From Lactiplantibacillus fabifermentans DSM 21115 (GTDB lineage Bacteria; Bacillota; Bacilli; Lactobacillales; Lactobacillaceae), in assembly GCF_000498955.2 (NCBI RefSeq), contig NZ_AYGX02000081.1, positions 1 to 64,000 of the forward strand: DNA of 64,000 nucleotides. The letters are read 5' to 3'. This document shows, piece by piece, positions 34,486 to 43,494 of this stretch (positions are counted from its first letter, which is position 1; every line of letters begins with the position of its first letter). A program made the position numbers and the translations under genes. The notes beneath the pieces are model-generated. The model saw nothing but the letters and a program-made list of their open reading frames with translations, searched no databases and was not told the DNA's origin.

Positions 34486-35595
34486 TCATGTATGACGGGG
34501 CAACTTAGTCGTGACCGTAAAACCACTCGCACCATCAACGAGCACTTGACCACCTATGTTAGCCGTGCGGTCGACCATCCCAGTTAAGCCTAACCCCGGA
34601 TGATAATGCGGCGCGCCTTGGCCGTCATTGTGGACCGTCAAGCGAATAAATTGCGGGTAAACCCGCAACGTCGCCGTAACCGTGCGGGCGTCCGCATACT
34701 TTAACGTATTGGTCAAAATCTCTTGTAAATTCGCTGCCAATACTTGCCACTGCGCCGGTGCGATCGCCGTCAAGTCGCCACTATATTGTAAATTAGTCTG
34801 AATTTGATAGGCATCGGTAAACCGTTGCAAGGTGCCCTGCAACTGGTCAACATTGACCGTTTCGCGTGCTAATTGCTCGGTGTGCAAAATCTGCCGAATG
34901 TTTTCGATACCAGCCCGCACGACCGTGGTGGCTTGGTCTAGTAGCTGTTCACCCTGCTGGGCATCGGTACGGTAACTAATTTTAGCTGCTTGTAGTTGCA
35001 TCAAGCTCCCCGTCAGCTGATGTCCCAGTTCGTCATGAATTTCATGGACTAGCCGTTGTCGCTCGGTAGCGGTCGCTTGCGCTTCACGCGCCGCTGCATT
35101 GACGACGCCTTGTTGAAACAGCGCGGTATAATGATTTTTAGCAACGCGCAGTGCGTCGAGCTGGGCTAACAATTTCGCACGCTGTTGGCGTTGCCGATAA
35201 TTATTCCAGGCTAAGGCCGCCACCGCCAAGCTCCAACCGACATACCACAGCCGCATCGGCGTTGATAAGCCGCCAACACCTAGTAATGTGACCACGGTAA
35301 AACTACCCCCGAGCCACCAACGACTAGGTGCTAACGTCATTAAACTCCAGGCAGCTAACGGCAATAACCACCAATTCAGCGAATTGATGACGCTCAGCCC
35401 AATTTGAATCATCAACAGGCCCCCACCTAGCCACCAATGGTAGCGGGGCCAACTTAACATCCCCAATTGACCACTAATGAAGAGCAAGCCACTCGCTAAT
35501 AGCCAGGCAAGCGGCCGAACCGCCTGTTGCTGAATGGCAATACTGATCAAGGCCACCAACGTTGCAACACTAATGATTAGCCGGTTAACAGTCAT
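34486..35595 (-). CDS. NarL-family sensor histidine kinase
   Basis: 369 residues: four to six N-terminal membrane helices (to about 130), a coiled linker, the HisKA_3 phosphoacceptor motif VHEIHDELGHQLTGSLMQL with His near 190, and an ATPase domain with N-box NLQEILTNTLKYADA and GLGLTGM. It resembles LiaS/DesK-type envelope sensors with no large external domain. ATG 35595 has AGGTG seven bases upstream, inside the regulator gene, whose stop it overlaps. Confidence 0.9.
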   Translation of the reverse strand: MTVNRLIISVATLVALISIAIQQQAVRPLAWLLASGLLFISGQLGMLSWPRYHWWLGGGLLMIQIGLSVINSLNWWLLPLAAWSLMTLAPSRWWLGGSFTVVTLLGVGGLSTPMRLWYVGWSLAVAALAWNNYRQRQQRAKLLAQLDALRVAKNHYTALFQQGVVNAAAREAQATATERQRLVHEIHDELGHQLTGSLMQLQAAKISYRTDAQQGEQLLDQATTVVRAGIENIRQILHTEQLARETVNVDQLQGTLQRFTDAYQIQTNLQYSGDLTAIAPAQWQVLAANLQEILTNTLKYADARTVTATLRVYPQFIRLTVHNDGQGAPHYHPGLGLTGMVDRTANIGGQVLVDGASGFTVTTKLPRHT

Positions 35596-36223
35596 CACGG
35601 TGCACCTGTCCCGTTAAATAATAAATGGCGAGTTGGGTGCGATGACTCAAGTCTAATTTGTGTAAAATCGTCGACAGACTGTTATTGACAGTCCCTTCAC
35701 TTAAAAACAAGGTTTGCGAAATTTGCTTATTCGTCAGCCCTTGCGCCACCAGTTGTGTCAACTCCTGTTCTCGGGCCGTCAACGCTGATAAGTCGGCGGT
35801 CACCGGATGCCGGGTAAGTTGTTGGGCCGCCTTGGTCATCACTGGCGCCGACAACACACTTTGCTGCTGATCAACCGCTTTGATGCCCGCAATGATCTGG
35901 TCAGGAGGGGTCGTTTTGAGCAAATAGCCCGCGGCCCCATTTTGAATGCCCTGCACGATATAATCGTCCTCATCAAAGGTCGTTAAAATAATGACTTTCA
36001 GTCCCGGTATTTGCACCAGAGTTTTCGTCGCTGTCACCCCGTCCATGCCGGGTAGCCGCACGTCCATCAAAACCACGTCAACCGGTTGATTTTGACAATA
36101 CTGAATCGCCGCGGGCGCGTCGGCAAACATGCCGACTACCGTAATATCGGCATCGTTATTCAAAATAATTTGTAAGCCACTCGTAATCAGCTGGCTGTCG
36201 TCCACTAACAGTGTCTTAATCAT
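35585..36223 (-). CDS. NarL/LuxR-type response regulator
   Basis: 212 residues. Receiver domain with phospho-Asp in VDVVLMDVRLPGMDG (about residue 54) and Lys in YLLKTTPP; LuxR helix-turn-helix from about 145 (LTAREQELTQLVAQGLTNKQISQTL). It is the partner of the kinase downstream (11-base overlap) and overlaps the small XRE gene upstream by four bases, so all three are translated together. Target is probably the ABC exporter. Confidence 0.93.
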   Translation of the reverse strand: MIKTLLVDDSQLITSGLQIILNNDADITVVGMFADAPAAIQYCQNQPVDVVLMDVRLPGMDGVTATKTLVQIPGLKVIILTTFDEDDYIVQGIQNGAAGYLLKTTPPDQIIAGIKAVDQQQSVLSAPVMTKAAQQLTRHPVTADLSALTAREQELTQLVAQGLTNKQISQTLFLSEGTVNNSLSTILHKLDLSHRTQLAIYYLTGQVHRDDC

Positions 36224-36432
36224 ACCGTTCCCTCAGTTTCATCTGTCACTTGCCAAAACAACGTGTTCAAGTCCGTCCCCAATGCCGTGGCAATCCCAAT
36301 GCACAACTGTAAGGTCGGATTATACTTTTGATTTTCAATTAAATTAATCGTCTGCCGGGTCACACCGACTTGACGCCCTAATTGTAATTGTGACCAGCCC
36401 GCTGCCAATCGATATTGCCGTACGCGATTCAT
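36220..36432 (-). CDS. Small XRE-family DNA-binding protein
   Basis: 70 residues, nearly all helix-turn-helix: RVRQYRLAAGWSQLQLGRQVGVTRQTINLIENQKYNPTL in segments, the Cro/cI-like pattern of YozG-type regulators. ATG 36432 has AAGGGG upstream. Overlapping the response regulator by four bases makes it the first gene of the regulatory operon. It is also next to a DUF3278-like membrane gene, a frequent companion of such small XRE proteins. Confidence 0.85.
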   Translation of the reverse strand: MNRVRQYRLAAGWSQLQLGRQVGVTRQTINLIENQKYNPTLQLCIGIATALGTDLNTLFWQVTDETEGTV

Positions 36433-36677
36433 AAGCACCCCTTCTTATTGCGCTACTAAAACAATCCCTTAGCGTAATTTTCGCTAATCAGTCCACCAGG
36501 TAGCCACTACCCACCCCGATGGTCACGAGAAATTATTATCTCAGCCGCTTACCAAGTCTAGTATTACGAGTACCGTGGTAACTGTCAATCATTTATAGTC
36601 CGCTGGTAAAGCCAATTAACTTGCAATTGACCAACATTTCATGGTAATCAGCTTTGAATATCGCCATTACCGCGGTT

Positions 36678-37187
36678 TCAAGCGACTACTTTTAGCCGTA
36701 TAATCACGCTCGGCACGGTTCCAAGATGGAAAAGAAGACTGACCGTGGCACAAGCCGTGACGAGTTCCGCCGCTGCCCCGTTAGAAAAAGCCATTAATCC
36801 GAGTAATAGCGCAATAATGTCAGCGGGCACGACTAAGGCACACCGCAGCACTGCCGTATGCACGACATGTTGATATTCTTGATCATCCGCAACCTCGATA
36901 GTTTGGGTAAAACCTTGCCGTTGATAGACGCGGCGATTAAAAATCGACGGTAAACTCGCGGTAAACCACAAAAACATCGTTGTCAAACTCACCGGCCACG
37001 CTAAGTGCGTTTGCATTTGACTGTCCGACCATAAACTAATTAATAATGCGATGGAAAACAGCACCCGCAACATGGCGGCCGAAAAAGCCAACTGCTGATT
37101 GCGCATTTGTTGTTCCCGTTCATCTAGCCCGGCCTTATAATCATAATCGGCCATCATCGTAATTAACCAAAGTTGCCACCGTTGCAT
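36678..37187 (-). CDS. DUF3278-like membrane protein
   Basis: 169 residues with about four membrane helices (FSAAMLRVLFSIALLISLW, WPVSLTTMFLWFTASL, ADIIALLLGLMAF, ELVTACATVSLLFHLG) and a cytosolic acidic/basic N-terminus (DYKAGLDEREQQMRNQQ). It matches the DUF3278 type found beside small XRE regulators in lactobacilli and streptococci. ATG 37187 has GGGGG seven bases upstream. A promoter lies 53 bases further up. Function unknown. Confidence 0.65.
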   Translation of the reverse strand: MQRWQLWLITMMADYDYKAGLDEREQQMRNQQLAFSAAMLRVLFSIALLISLWSDSQMQTHLAWPVSLTTMFLWFTASLPSIFNRRVYQRQGFTQTIEVADDQEYQHVVHTAVLRCALVVPADIIALLLGLMAFSNGAAAELVTACATVSLLFHLGTVPSVIIRLKVVA

Positions 37188-37239
37188 CTTGATTCCCCCA
37201 TTTGCATATTCATCAGTGTCATATATATCTTACATCCAG

Positions 37240-37268
37240 AGTATATAACACGTTCTCGCCGAACACAA
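37240..37268 (-). promoter_or_regulatory. Promoter of the DUF3278-like gene
   Basis: Minus-strand TTGTGT (37268-37263) and TATACT (37245-37240) with a 17-base spacer. Confidence 0.6.
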
Positions 37269-37325
37269 TCAAAAATTGGCAGCAAAAAAGCCAGTGGTAA
37301 CCGTCCCCACCGACTAATCTTTGAA

Positions 37326-38666
37326 TTATTGATGTTGCCGTTCACCCGGCATAATTAAGAAGATGGCTGCTAATAAAGCAATTAGCAACAATCCGGTCCC
37401 AACTAACAACGCGTGTTGAAACCCAATCACTTGAGACTTAAACAGACTTTGAGTCGTCACCAAAATTGATAACCCCACCGAGCCACCGATTTGATGCATG
37501 ACATTCACGACTCCCGAAGCGGCGCCAGCATCAGCGCCTTGCGTGTGAGCGACCCCCGCTGCCGTAAATGGACTGAGCGCTAGCCCTTGACCAAGACCAA
37601 TTACGACCATCGGTAACGCAATCCCGAGCCAGTACCCGGTCGCTGGTGTGAAACGACTCATCCAAAACATACCAACTAAGGTTAATCCGATACCCATTAC
37701 TAGCAAGCCCCCGTTGCCCCACTTAGCGGTTAAACGAGCGACTTGTAGGGCTACGATGAAGTTCACGATAGTCAACGGGAAGAAGGCGACTCCAGCCATT
37801 AAAGCACTGAAACCAAGTTGATTTTGCATTAATTGCGGTGTAATGAACCAAAAGCCGAGCATCGCTCCTAAATACAAGAATCGGCCTAAGTACGCCCCAA
37901 TCCGCTCACGGTCGGTGAACAAGCGTAACGGCATAATCGGCGCGTCACTACGTTTTTCTTGATAAATGAAAACCGCTAAGAATAAGACGGCGATGACGAA
38001 GGCTGGTAGTTGGGCCCAAGTGCCCACAATGCTATAAACCAACGCACTCATCCCAATTAATGATGTCAAGGTTCCGAACCAATCCAATTGTCCGCTTTGA
38101 CCAGCATCAGCAACTAAATGCCGCCGTGACAAGTAGAACATCCAAATACTGATGGGCACATTGATGAAAAAGCCGGCCCGCCAAGTTAACAGGCTCGCAA
38201 ACACCCCACCAATCACCAAACTCACACTAGCGCCGATGCCGGCCATCGCACCATAATAAGCAATCGCCCGCACGCGGGCTGGACCGGTATACGTATCCAT
38301 CAAAATGGCTAACGTCGTGGGCGCCAAGATGGCTGAACCAACGCCTTGAAAAGCCCGGGCGGCAATAATCATTGGCGCATTGATGGCCGCGCCGACTAAT
38401 AAGGAACCTAACCCGAAGATCACCAAACCAACTTCAAAGACCCGCCGCCGACCAAATAAATCCCCCGCGCGGCCTCCCAATAATAAGAACCCGCCAAACG
38501 TCAGTGAATAGGCGCTGCTGACCCATGATAAGGTCTGCTGATTCAAACTCAAATCTTGCGCAATTTTGACGGTCCCCGTAAAAATAATCGAATTGTCTAA
38601 CAAAATCATGAAATAGCTGAATAAGATAATTAATAAAATCCAATCCCAGCGTTTTGCTTTGTTCAT
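37326..38666 (-). CDS. DHA2-type (14-TM) MFS drug exporter
   Basis: 446 residues with about 14 membrane segments and the EmrB/QacA features GGRAGDLFGRRRVFEVG (loop 2-3) and AFQGVGSAILAPTTLAIL (motif C region). Proton-driven export of drugs or metabolites is likely. Its promoter carries the MerR-type dyad with a 19-base spacer, the same as that of the flavodoxin operon, so the MerR regulator at 38789 should control it. AGAGGTA precedes the ATG. Confidence 0.87.
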   Translation of the reverse strand: MNKAKRWDWILLIILFSYFMILLDNSIIFTGTVKIAQDLSLNQQTLSWVSSAYSLTFGGFLLLGGRAGDLFGRRRVFEVGLVIFGLGSLLVGAAINAPMIIAARAFQGVGSAILAPTTLAILMDTYTGPARVRAIAYYGAMAGIGASVSLVIGGVFASLLTWRAGFFINVPISIWMFYLSRRHLVADAGQSGQLDWFGTLTSLIGMSALVYSIVGTWAQLPAFVIAVLFLAVFIYQEKRSDAPIMPLRLFTDRERIGAYLGRFLYLGAMLGFWFITPQLMQNQLGFSALMAGVAFFPLTIVNFIVALQVARLTAKWGNGGLLVMGIGLTLVGMFWMSRFTPATGYWLGIALPMVVIGLGQGLALSPFTAAGVAHTQGADAGAASGVVNVMHQIGGSVGLSILVTTQSLFKSQVIGFQHALLVGTGLLLIALLAAIFLIMPGERQHQ

Positions 38667-38701
38667 TGTTAAATACCTCTTTCTTTCAAGTGAATAAAAG
38701 T

Positions 38702-38732
38702 AGTTTAGACCTTCATCTGCACTTCAAGGCAA
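38702..38732 (-). promoter_or_regulatory. MerR-type promoter of the MFS exporter
   Basis: Minus-strand TTGCCT (38732-38727) and TAAACT (38707-38702) are 19 bases apart, with the dyad CCTTGAAG-N-GAAGG between them. The over-long spacer is the classical target for MerR activation by DNA untwisting. Confidence 0.7.
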
Positions 38733-38753
38733 GCGAAAAAAGCACTTTTTTTC

Positions 38754-38784
38754 AAAAAAAACGCCGATTTTTCAATCGACGTTA
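38754..38784 (-). terminator. Terminator of the merR operon
   Basis: Minus-strand AACGTCGATT-GAAA-AATCGGCGTT followed by eight T. Confidence 0.85.
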
Positions 38785-38788
38785 ACAA

Positions 38789-39196
38789 TTATTCCATTTT
38801 GTCGACATGCTGCCGTTCTAAGGCCCGTAATTCTTCCTCAGTCGTCACCATGTGATCATAAAAATGATTCAATTTATAATTCAGGTGATCAATCGCCGCC
38901 TGTAAGTCATCGCGTTTTTCTTCCATCACGGCTAACTGTGCTTGTAACAACGCCTTTTGTTCCTTAGTATTGTCTTCCTGCGCATCGAACAATTCAATAT
39001 AGCGCCGTAAACTCTCAATACTCATCCCGGCCGCCCGCATTTGGGTGACAAAGCGAATGCGGCGTAAAATACGCTCATCAATATCGCGGTTACCGACTTC
39101 GGTCCGGTCAATTGGTGGAATCAACGACTCTTTTTCATAATACCGAATGGCCGCGGACGAGACCCCCGTTTGCGTGCTGGCTTCTTTAATATTCAT
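38789..39196 (-). CDS. MerR family transcriptional regulator
   Basis: 135 residues: N-terminal winged helix MNIKEASTQTGVSSAAIRYYEKESLIPPIDR, then a long dimerisation coiled coil from about 75 (EQKALLQAQLAVMEEKRDDL). No metal-binding cysteines are present, so it belongs to the AdhR/NmlR-like group that senses aldehydes or redox stress without a metal. Last gene of the flavodoxin-oxidoreductase-merR operon; AGGAGG precedes the ATG. Confidence 0.9.
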   Translation of the reverse strand: MNIKEASTQTGVSSAAIRYYEKESLIPPIDRTEVGNRDIDERILRRIRFVTQMRAAGMSIESLRRYIELFDAQEDNTKEQKALLQAQLAVMEEKRDDLQAAIDHLNYKLNHFYDHMVTTEEELRALERQHVDKME

Positions 39197-39207
39197 GCCA
39201 AAACCTC

Positions 39208-39864
39208 CTAGTAAACTGGCCGGTCTTCACCTTGGGTCGCCGGATCCGCAATCCCAATACTATCGCGATTATACTTGCTAGGGTCCGCAATAAGTTGCAA
39301 CACCACGTCAGCAATGCTTTGACGCGAACCAGACACGCCGTTGTAGGTTTCTGTCTTAGTCGTCACCACATATTGGACTTCATCGCGGTCATTCAACCAC
39401 GGTAACCGCAACGTCGTATAATCCAAGCCAGATGCTGCTAATAACTCATCCGACTTACGGGCAGGGGCCATGCCCCCACCAATCATTTCCGCATTCCAGC
39501 GGCCAAATTCTCCAGGAACCTCGTTGTATAAGCCGAGTACATTCGTAAATAACACCCGTTGCACATCGTGAGCTTGCATACCCGCAATGACATTATTGGT
39601 TAAACGATTTTTCGTATCATGGCCAACGACGGCCACAAACACGATATCTTGCCCGGCAATCGCCGCATCAACGGCCTGCGCATCAGTAATATCACCATCA
39701 ACTAATGTCACCCGTGCTTGATGTGCCAAATCATTCAACCGACTGGCTTGCCGCAAAAACAACGTTAATTCAACATCTTTAAAAGCGGATTCGTTTAAAA
39801 TACGTTGTTCGACTAACCGGGCAATTTGCCCATTTGCTGCTAAAATTAGAACTTTTTTACTCAT
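39208..39864 (-). CDS. NAD(P)-binding oxidoreductase (NmrA/SDR-like)
   Basis: 218 residues of the atypical SDR/NmrA type: nucleotide motif LILAANGQIARLVEQRIL, then DGDITDAQAVDAAIAGQDIVFVAV and RVLFTNVLGLYNE. No YxxxK catalytic pair is clear, as is usual for this group. It starts one base before the flavodoxin stop and precedes merR, so it is part of one reductive-stress operon. AGGAG precedes the ATG. Confidence 0.8.
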   Translation of the reverse strand: MSKKVLILAANGQIARLVEQRILNESAFKDVELTLFLRQASRLNDLAHQARVTLVDGDITDAQAVDAAIAGQDIVFVAVVGHDTKNRLTNNVIAGMQAHDVQRVLFTNVLGLYNEVPGEFGRWNAEMIGGGMAPARKSDELLAASGLDYTTLRLPWLNDRDEVQYVVTTKTETYNGVSGSRQSIADVVLQLIADPSKYNRDSIGIADPATQGEDRPVY

Positions 39865-40443
39865 TTATAAAAACTCCTTTGTCTGTTGTAACCAGTGCTT
39901 AAAAGCGCCAGTTGTATTTTCTAAATTAATATCATGAATCGTGTAGTTCGGTAAGATCTGCGTACTGTTAGGGGTCAAACGTTGTAGGACCGTTTGGGTA
40001 TCACCTGCGCCATAACCGGCATTGGTCGAAAACGAGGCGACCGCCTTATTGGCCAGCTGGCTCCCGGCCACTTGTAAAAAGCGCCGCATCGGATTAGCTG
40101 GGGTCATCGCCCAAATCGGATGCCCCAACAAAATCAGCTGATATTGCCGTAAATCTGGCAAATCTGTCAGCCGTAATTCCGGCCAAGTCGCTGCTTCGCG
40201 TTCCGCCGTTGCCCGACTCACACTAGCCGCATAATTGGCCGGATAAGGATTTTGAACAACCAGTTCATATTCATCAGCACCTAACGTCTGTGCCGCTAAT
40301 TGTGCTTGTGCTTCGGTATTACCACTCCGCGAAAAATAAATCACTAACGTCGTGGCAGCCGGCGTCAAGCGTCGCACCGGCATCTGATTTTGATTCGTGT
40401 CAGCCCCATCCGAACGGGCCCCACGACCTTTTGGTAACGTCAT
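39865..40443 (-). CDS. Flavodoxin
   Basis: 192 residues. The FMN phosphate loop reads VIYFSRSGNTEAQAQLAAQ; a typical flavodoxin-4 pattern follows (ILLGHPIWAMTPANPMRRFL, SFSTNAGYGAGDTQ). ATG 40443 has AGGTG five bases upstream; the longer frame to 40518 lies across the promoter. First gene of an operon with a 19-base-spacer MerR-type promoter. Likely an NAD(P)H-linked electron carrier or quinone-type reductase partner. Confidence 0.88.
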   Translation of the reverse strand: MTLPKGRGARSDGADTNQNQMPVRRLTPAATTLVIYFSRSGNTEAQAQLAAQTLGADEYELVVQNPYPANYAASVSRATAEREAATWPELRLTDLPDLRQYQLILLGHPIWAMTPANPMRRFLQVAGSQLANKAVASFSTNAGYGAGDTQTVLQRLTPNSTQILPNYTIHDINLENTTGAFKHWLQQTKEFL

Positions 40444-40474
40444 TTGAACACCTACTTTCCAACTCAATGACCAT

Positions 40475-40505
40475 ACTTTAAACCTTAAAGCGCACTTCAA
40501 GGCAA
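40475..40505 (-). promoter_or_regulatory. MerR-type promoter of the flavodoxin operon
   Basis: Minus-strand TTGCCT (40505-40500) and TAAAGT (40480-40475) 19 bases apart, with dyad CCTTGAAGTGCGCTTTAAGG between. Matches the promoter of the MFS exporter. Confidence 0.75.
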
Positions 40506-40727
40506 GCTGAAAGTTCAAAAAAATGCCTTTTATTTTTAAACGATGCTTTTAGTCCGTCGCCTCACCGCCAGTGCACCGGTTGCACGAATTGCTTGGGTTT
40601 ATCATGGGACAAAAATTTTCACTGACATTTTAAAATCTTTTCTGTTAAGCTAATCAAGCAAACAGCAGCATTCTTGAGCGCTCAGGTCTACCACTGTTTA
40701 TTTAATGACGTCAAAATAGGAGAAATC

Positions 40728-42037
40728 ATGAAATCTGAACAAGTTTTAACTACTGCCAGCGTCCCCGTGTCACATCCCAGATTGATTCTGTTAGGTTTGA
40801 TGCTGGGCTCGTTTGTCGGCATGTTTTCAGAAACAGCGCTCAATATTGCCTTACCTTCGTTGATGCAAGCCTTTTCAATTTCACAAAGTACGGTTCAATG
40901 GCTCATCACCGGTTATATGCTCATCATCGGAATTTGCATGCCAATGACCAGCTTATTGACCCGCTGGCGCTCAACTAAACAAATCATTGCCTTTGCGCTG
41001 AGTACCTTCATTGTGGGCGCATTAATTTCGGCGCTTGGTCCAAATTTCACGATGGTCTTGCTCGGTCGGATGATTCAAGGCGTTGGGACCGGTTTAATTT
41101 TACCAATGATGTTTTCAATTGCGATGCAAATCTTTCCCGCCCATAAATTAGGCACGGTTATGGGGTTAGCCTCACTGGTAATCATGTTAGCCCCCGTGTT
41201 AGGACCGACTGTGACCGGACTGATACTGTCAATTGCCTCTTGGCGACTGATTTTTTGGCTATTTATTCCAGTACTCATAATTGCGTTGCTATTATGTACT
41301 TTGACCATGGAAAATATTTACGAGCAGACTCATATCCCAATCGATTGGTGGTCCATCATCGCTTCGGCCATCGGGTTTAGTGGCATTGTCATCGGCTCAT
41401 CGCTAGCTGCCAAATACGGCTGGCTTGCTAGCAGAGTATTAGTAACGCTGATTATCGGTATTGTCATGCTCGGAACCTACGCGCACCGACAACTCCAATC
41501 GCCCCGGCCCATGCTGGACTTACGCGTTTTTGCTAAGCGGCCATTCACGCTTGGCACAATCTTAGTGATGCTCGACTTTGGGGTGATTCTCGCAACCATG
41601 TATTTACTGCCATTGTATTTACGCAATGGTTTAGGCTTACCGGTTGCTCTCACTGGCTTAGTCATGCTACCTGGGGGTGTCGCCAATGCAATTACCGCGG
41701 CCATTGCCGGCCGACTTTATGATACTCATGGGGCCAAATGGTTAACCCGTGGCGGATTTTTGTTAATTCTAATCGGCGTATTCATACTACTCTCGGCGAA
41801 TACGCATAGTACCATCAGTCACGTCATCATCGGGCACATCACGATTTTGACAGGGGCTCAACTTGTATCATCGTCGGCGCCCTCGCCACTGCGATTGCCA
41901 CAAGTTTGATGGCCAAGCAAAACCAATTCATGGCCGGTATCCACGCTGGCTTTTGGTTTATTGGCTTGCTGGCAGTCATCGGCTTGGTACTGGCTTTGAT
42001 GATCCAAAATCCTAGCAAAGCAACATTTTCAAAATAA
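40728..42037 (+). pseudogene. Disrupted DHA2-type MFS exporter
   Basis: ATG 40728 follows TAGGAG. The first frame runs to 41909 with MFS features (ALNIALPSLMQAFSISQSTVQWLITGYMLIIG in segments, GRMIQGVGTGLILPM). It then breaks: near 41850 the frame shifts, and the true C-terminus continues in another frame as GALATAIATSLMAKQNQF...GFWFIGLLAVIGL ending at 42037. About 30 residues between the two parts, normally present in this family, are also missing, so a deletion caused the shift. The product would lack its last membrane helices. A full-length paralogue lies at 37326. Confidence 0.75.
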
Positions 42038-42043
42038 TTTATC

Positions 42044-42078
42044 CGATCCCAGCGATGCGTAATTCGCTGGGATTTTCT
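42044..42078 (+). terminator. Terminator of the MFS pseudogene
   Basis: GATCCCAGCGA-TGCGTAA-TTCGCTGGGATTTTCT, perfect 10-bp stem. Confidence 0.75.
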
Positions 42079-42280
42079 GCTATTGAGAGCTGTGGTTAAT
42101 TTAAAGGTGACTAGCTAACACAACTACTAGTGCGCCTTTTATGCCGGCAATAGAACGAATTAGGAAGTTATTGAAACAAGTACGTGTGCCATAACTCTGT
42201 TCAACTGAGTAGGCACCGTCACATTTTGCCAACGCGCATTTCAAGTAGAAACCCATTTTTATAAAATTTGTTATAAATAA

Positions 42281-42336
42281 AAAATCACACCTAAATTTGA
42301 GTTCTAGGGCTCGCTTTTAGGTGTGATTTATATTTT
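42281..42336. terminator. Terminator-like hairpin
   Basis: AAATCACACCTAAA...TTTAGGTGTGATTTA with flanking A and T tracts; between the MFS pseudogene and the mazG-like gene (convergent). Confidence 0.7.
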
Positions 42337-42451
42337 GATATACTTCATAAATATGTGAGGTGGCGTAACTTAATCAAAACTGATCAAATTACCAACCGCC
42401 ACGCTAATAGTCAGCACCGCTGAACTAGCGGCCCACTATCCGACATATCGC

Positions 42452-42745
42452 TTAGCCTTTTTTACCGTTAGGGTATTTTTGGTTAAGTTTGGCGATATTT
42501 TGTTGGGCAACTTCATCAAAAGGAATATCAGCCCATTCAGCAACTTGGGAAAGATACCATAACACGTCACCCATTTGCTTGGTGAGTTGGTCCTTATTCA
42601 AGCTTTCACCATGGAAGGTGTATTTCTTAACTAAATCGATGACTTGTCCAGATTCTGAAGCTAAGCCCAATGACAAGTTCGTTAATACTTGTTCATTCCC
42701 ATAAAGGGTCCGATTTGCTAAGGATTGATATTCGTTAAATTCCAA
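42452..42745 (-). CDS. MazG-like nucleotide pyrophosphohydrolase
   Basis: 97 residues of the MazG-like fold: NEYQSLANRTL, then the metal-binding helix pair GLASESGQVIDLVKK and QMGDVLWYLSQVAEW (E..ExxD pattern). Acts on non-canonical or damaged NTPs. TTG start at 42745 is used, with GGGGGC upstream in the end of ysxC; the stop of ysxC lies two bases before it. Small members like this are often annotated with no known substrate. Confidence 0.8.
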   Translation of the reverse strand: MEFNEYQSLANRTLYGNEQVLTNLSLGLASESGQVIDLVKKYTFHGESLNKDQLTKQMGDVLWYLSQVAEWADIPFDEVAQQNIAKLNQKYPNGKKG

Positions 42746-42747
42746 TG

Positions 42748-43341
42748 TTATTTGCCCCCTACTGTATGTGCTTCAATCCATTGCCAAACGGCGTCCTTAC
42801 CTTCCTTAGTCTTGGCAGAAAAGGCGATAAAGTCATCGTTGGCTTGGAAATTCAAAGTCTTTTTTATTAAGCTTTCTTGCTTATTCCACTTACCGCGTGG
42901 AATTTTGTCACTCTTAGTTGCCACGACCAGTAATGGCATGTGGTAATACCGCATCCATTCGTACATCGCCACATCATCTTTGGTAGGAGCGTGCCGAGCG
43001 TCCACTAAAATAATGACGCCACGCAAGGTATCTCGGCTCGTTAAATAAGTTTCGATCATTTGGCCCCACTTTTCGCGGTCCTTTTTCGAAACTTTCGCAT
43101 AACCATAACCTGGCACGTCGACAAAATACAGCTGTTCTTCCACCTTGTAAAAGTTCAAGGTTTGCGTTTTGCCCGGCTGACTCGACGTCCGCGCATAGCT
43201 ATTACGATTGATCAACACGTTAATAAGTGACGATTTACCAACATTGGAACGACCCGCTAACCCAATTTCAGGATACCCCGTCGTTGGGTATTGGCTTGGC
43301 GCCACGGCGCTCATCACTAGTTCGACGTTATGCACTTCCAT
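42748..43341 (-). CDS. ysxC: Ribosome biogenesis GTPase YsxC/EngB
   Basis: 197 residues with G1 [13 protein letters not shown]2 TSSQPGKT, G3 [11 protein letters not shown]4 TKSDK and G5 FSAKTKEG. Needed for late 50S assembly. It follows clpX on the same strand, the standard Firmicute order. GAGGGAG precedes the ATG, and the mazG-like gene begins at its stop. Confidence 0.96.
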   Translation of the reverse strand: MEVHNVELVMSAVAPSQYPTTGYPEIGLAGRSNVGKSSLINVLINRNSYARTSSQPGKTQTLNFYKVEEQLYFVDVPGYGYAKVSKKDREKWGQMIETYLTSRDTLRGVIILVDARHAPTKDDVAMYEWMRYYHMPLLVVATKSDKIPRGKWNKQESLIKKTLNFQANDDFIAFSAKTKEGKDAVWQWIEAHTVGGK

Positions 43342-43494
43342 CTAAATAACTCCCTCTTAATCATATAGTCTTTGTCCATTCTAACACACTTGCCAATCAT
43401 AACTAGCGGTGTAAAATGATGCAAACAGCACACAGGACCGCGATAAACTTACGCCACCGCGGCCCTGAATTGCCACTAAATAATTTTTAGTTTT

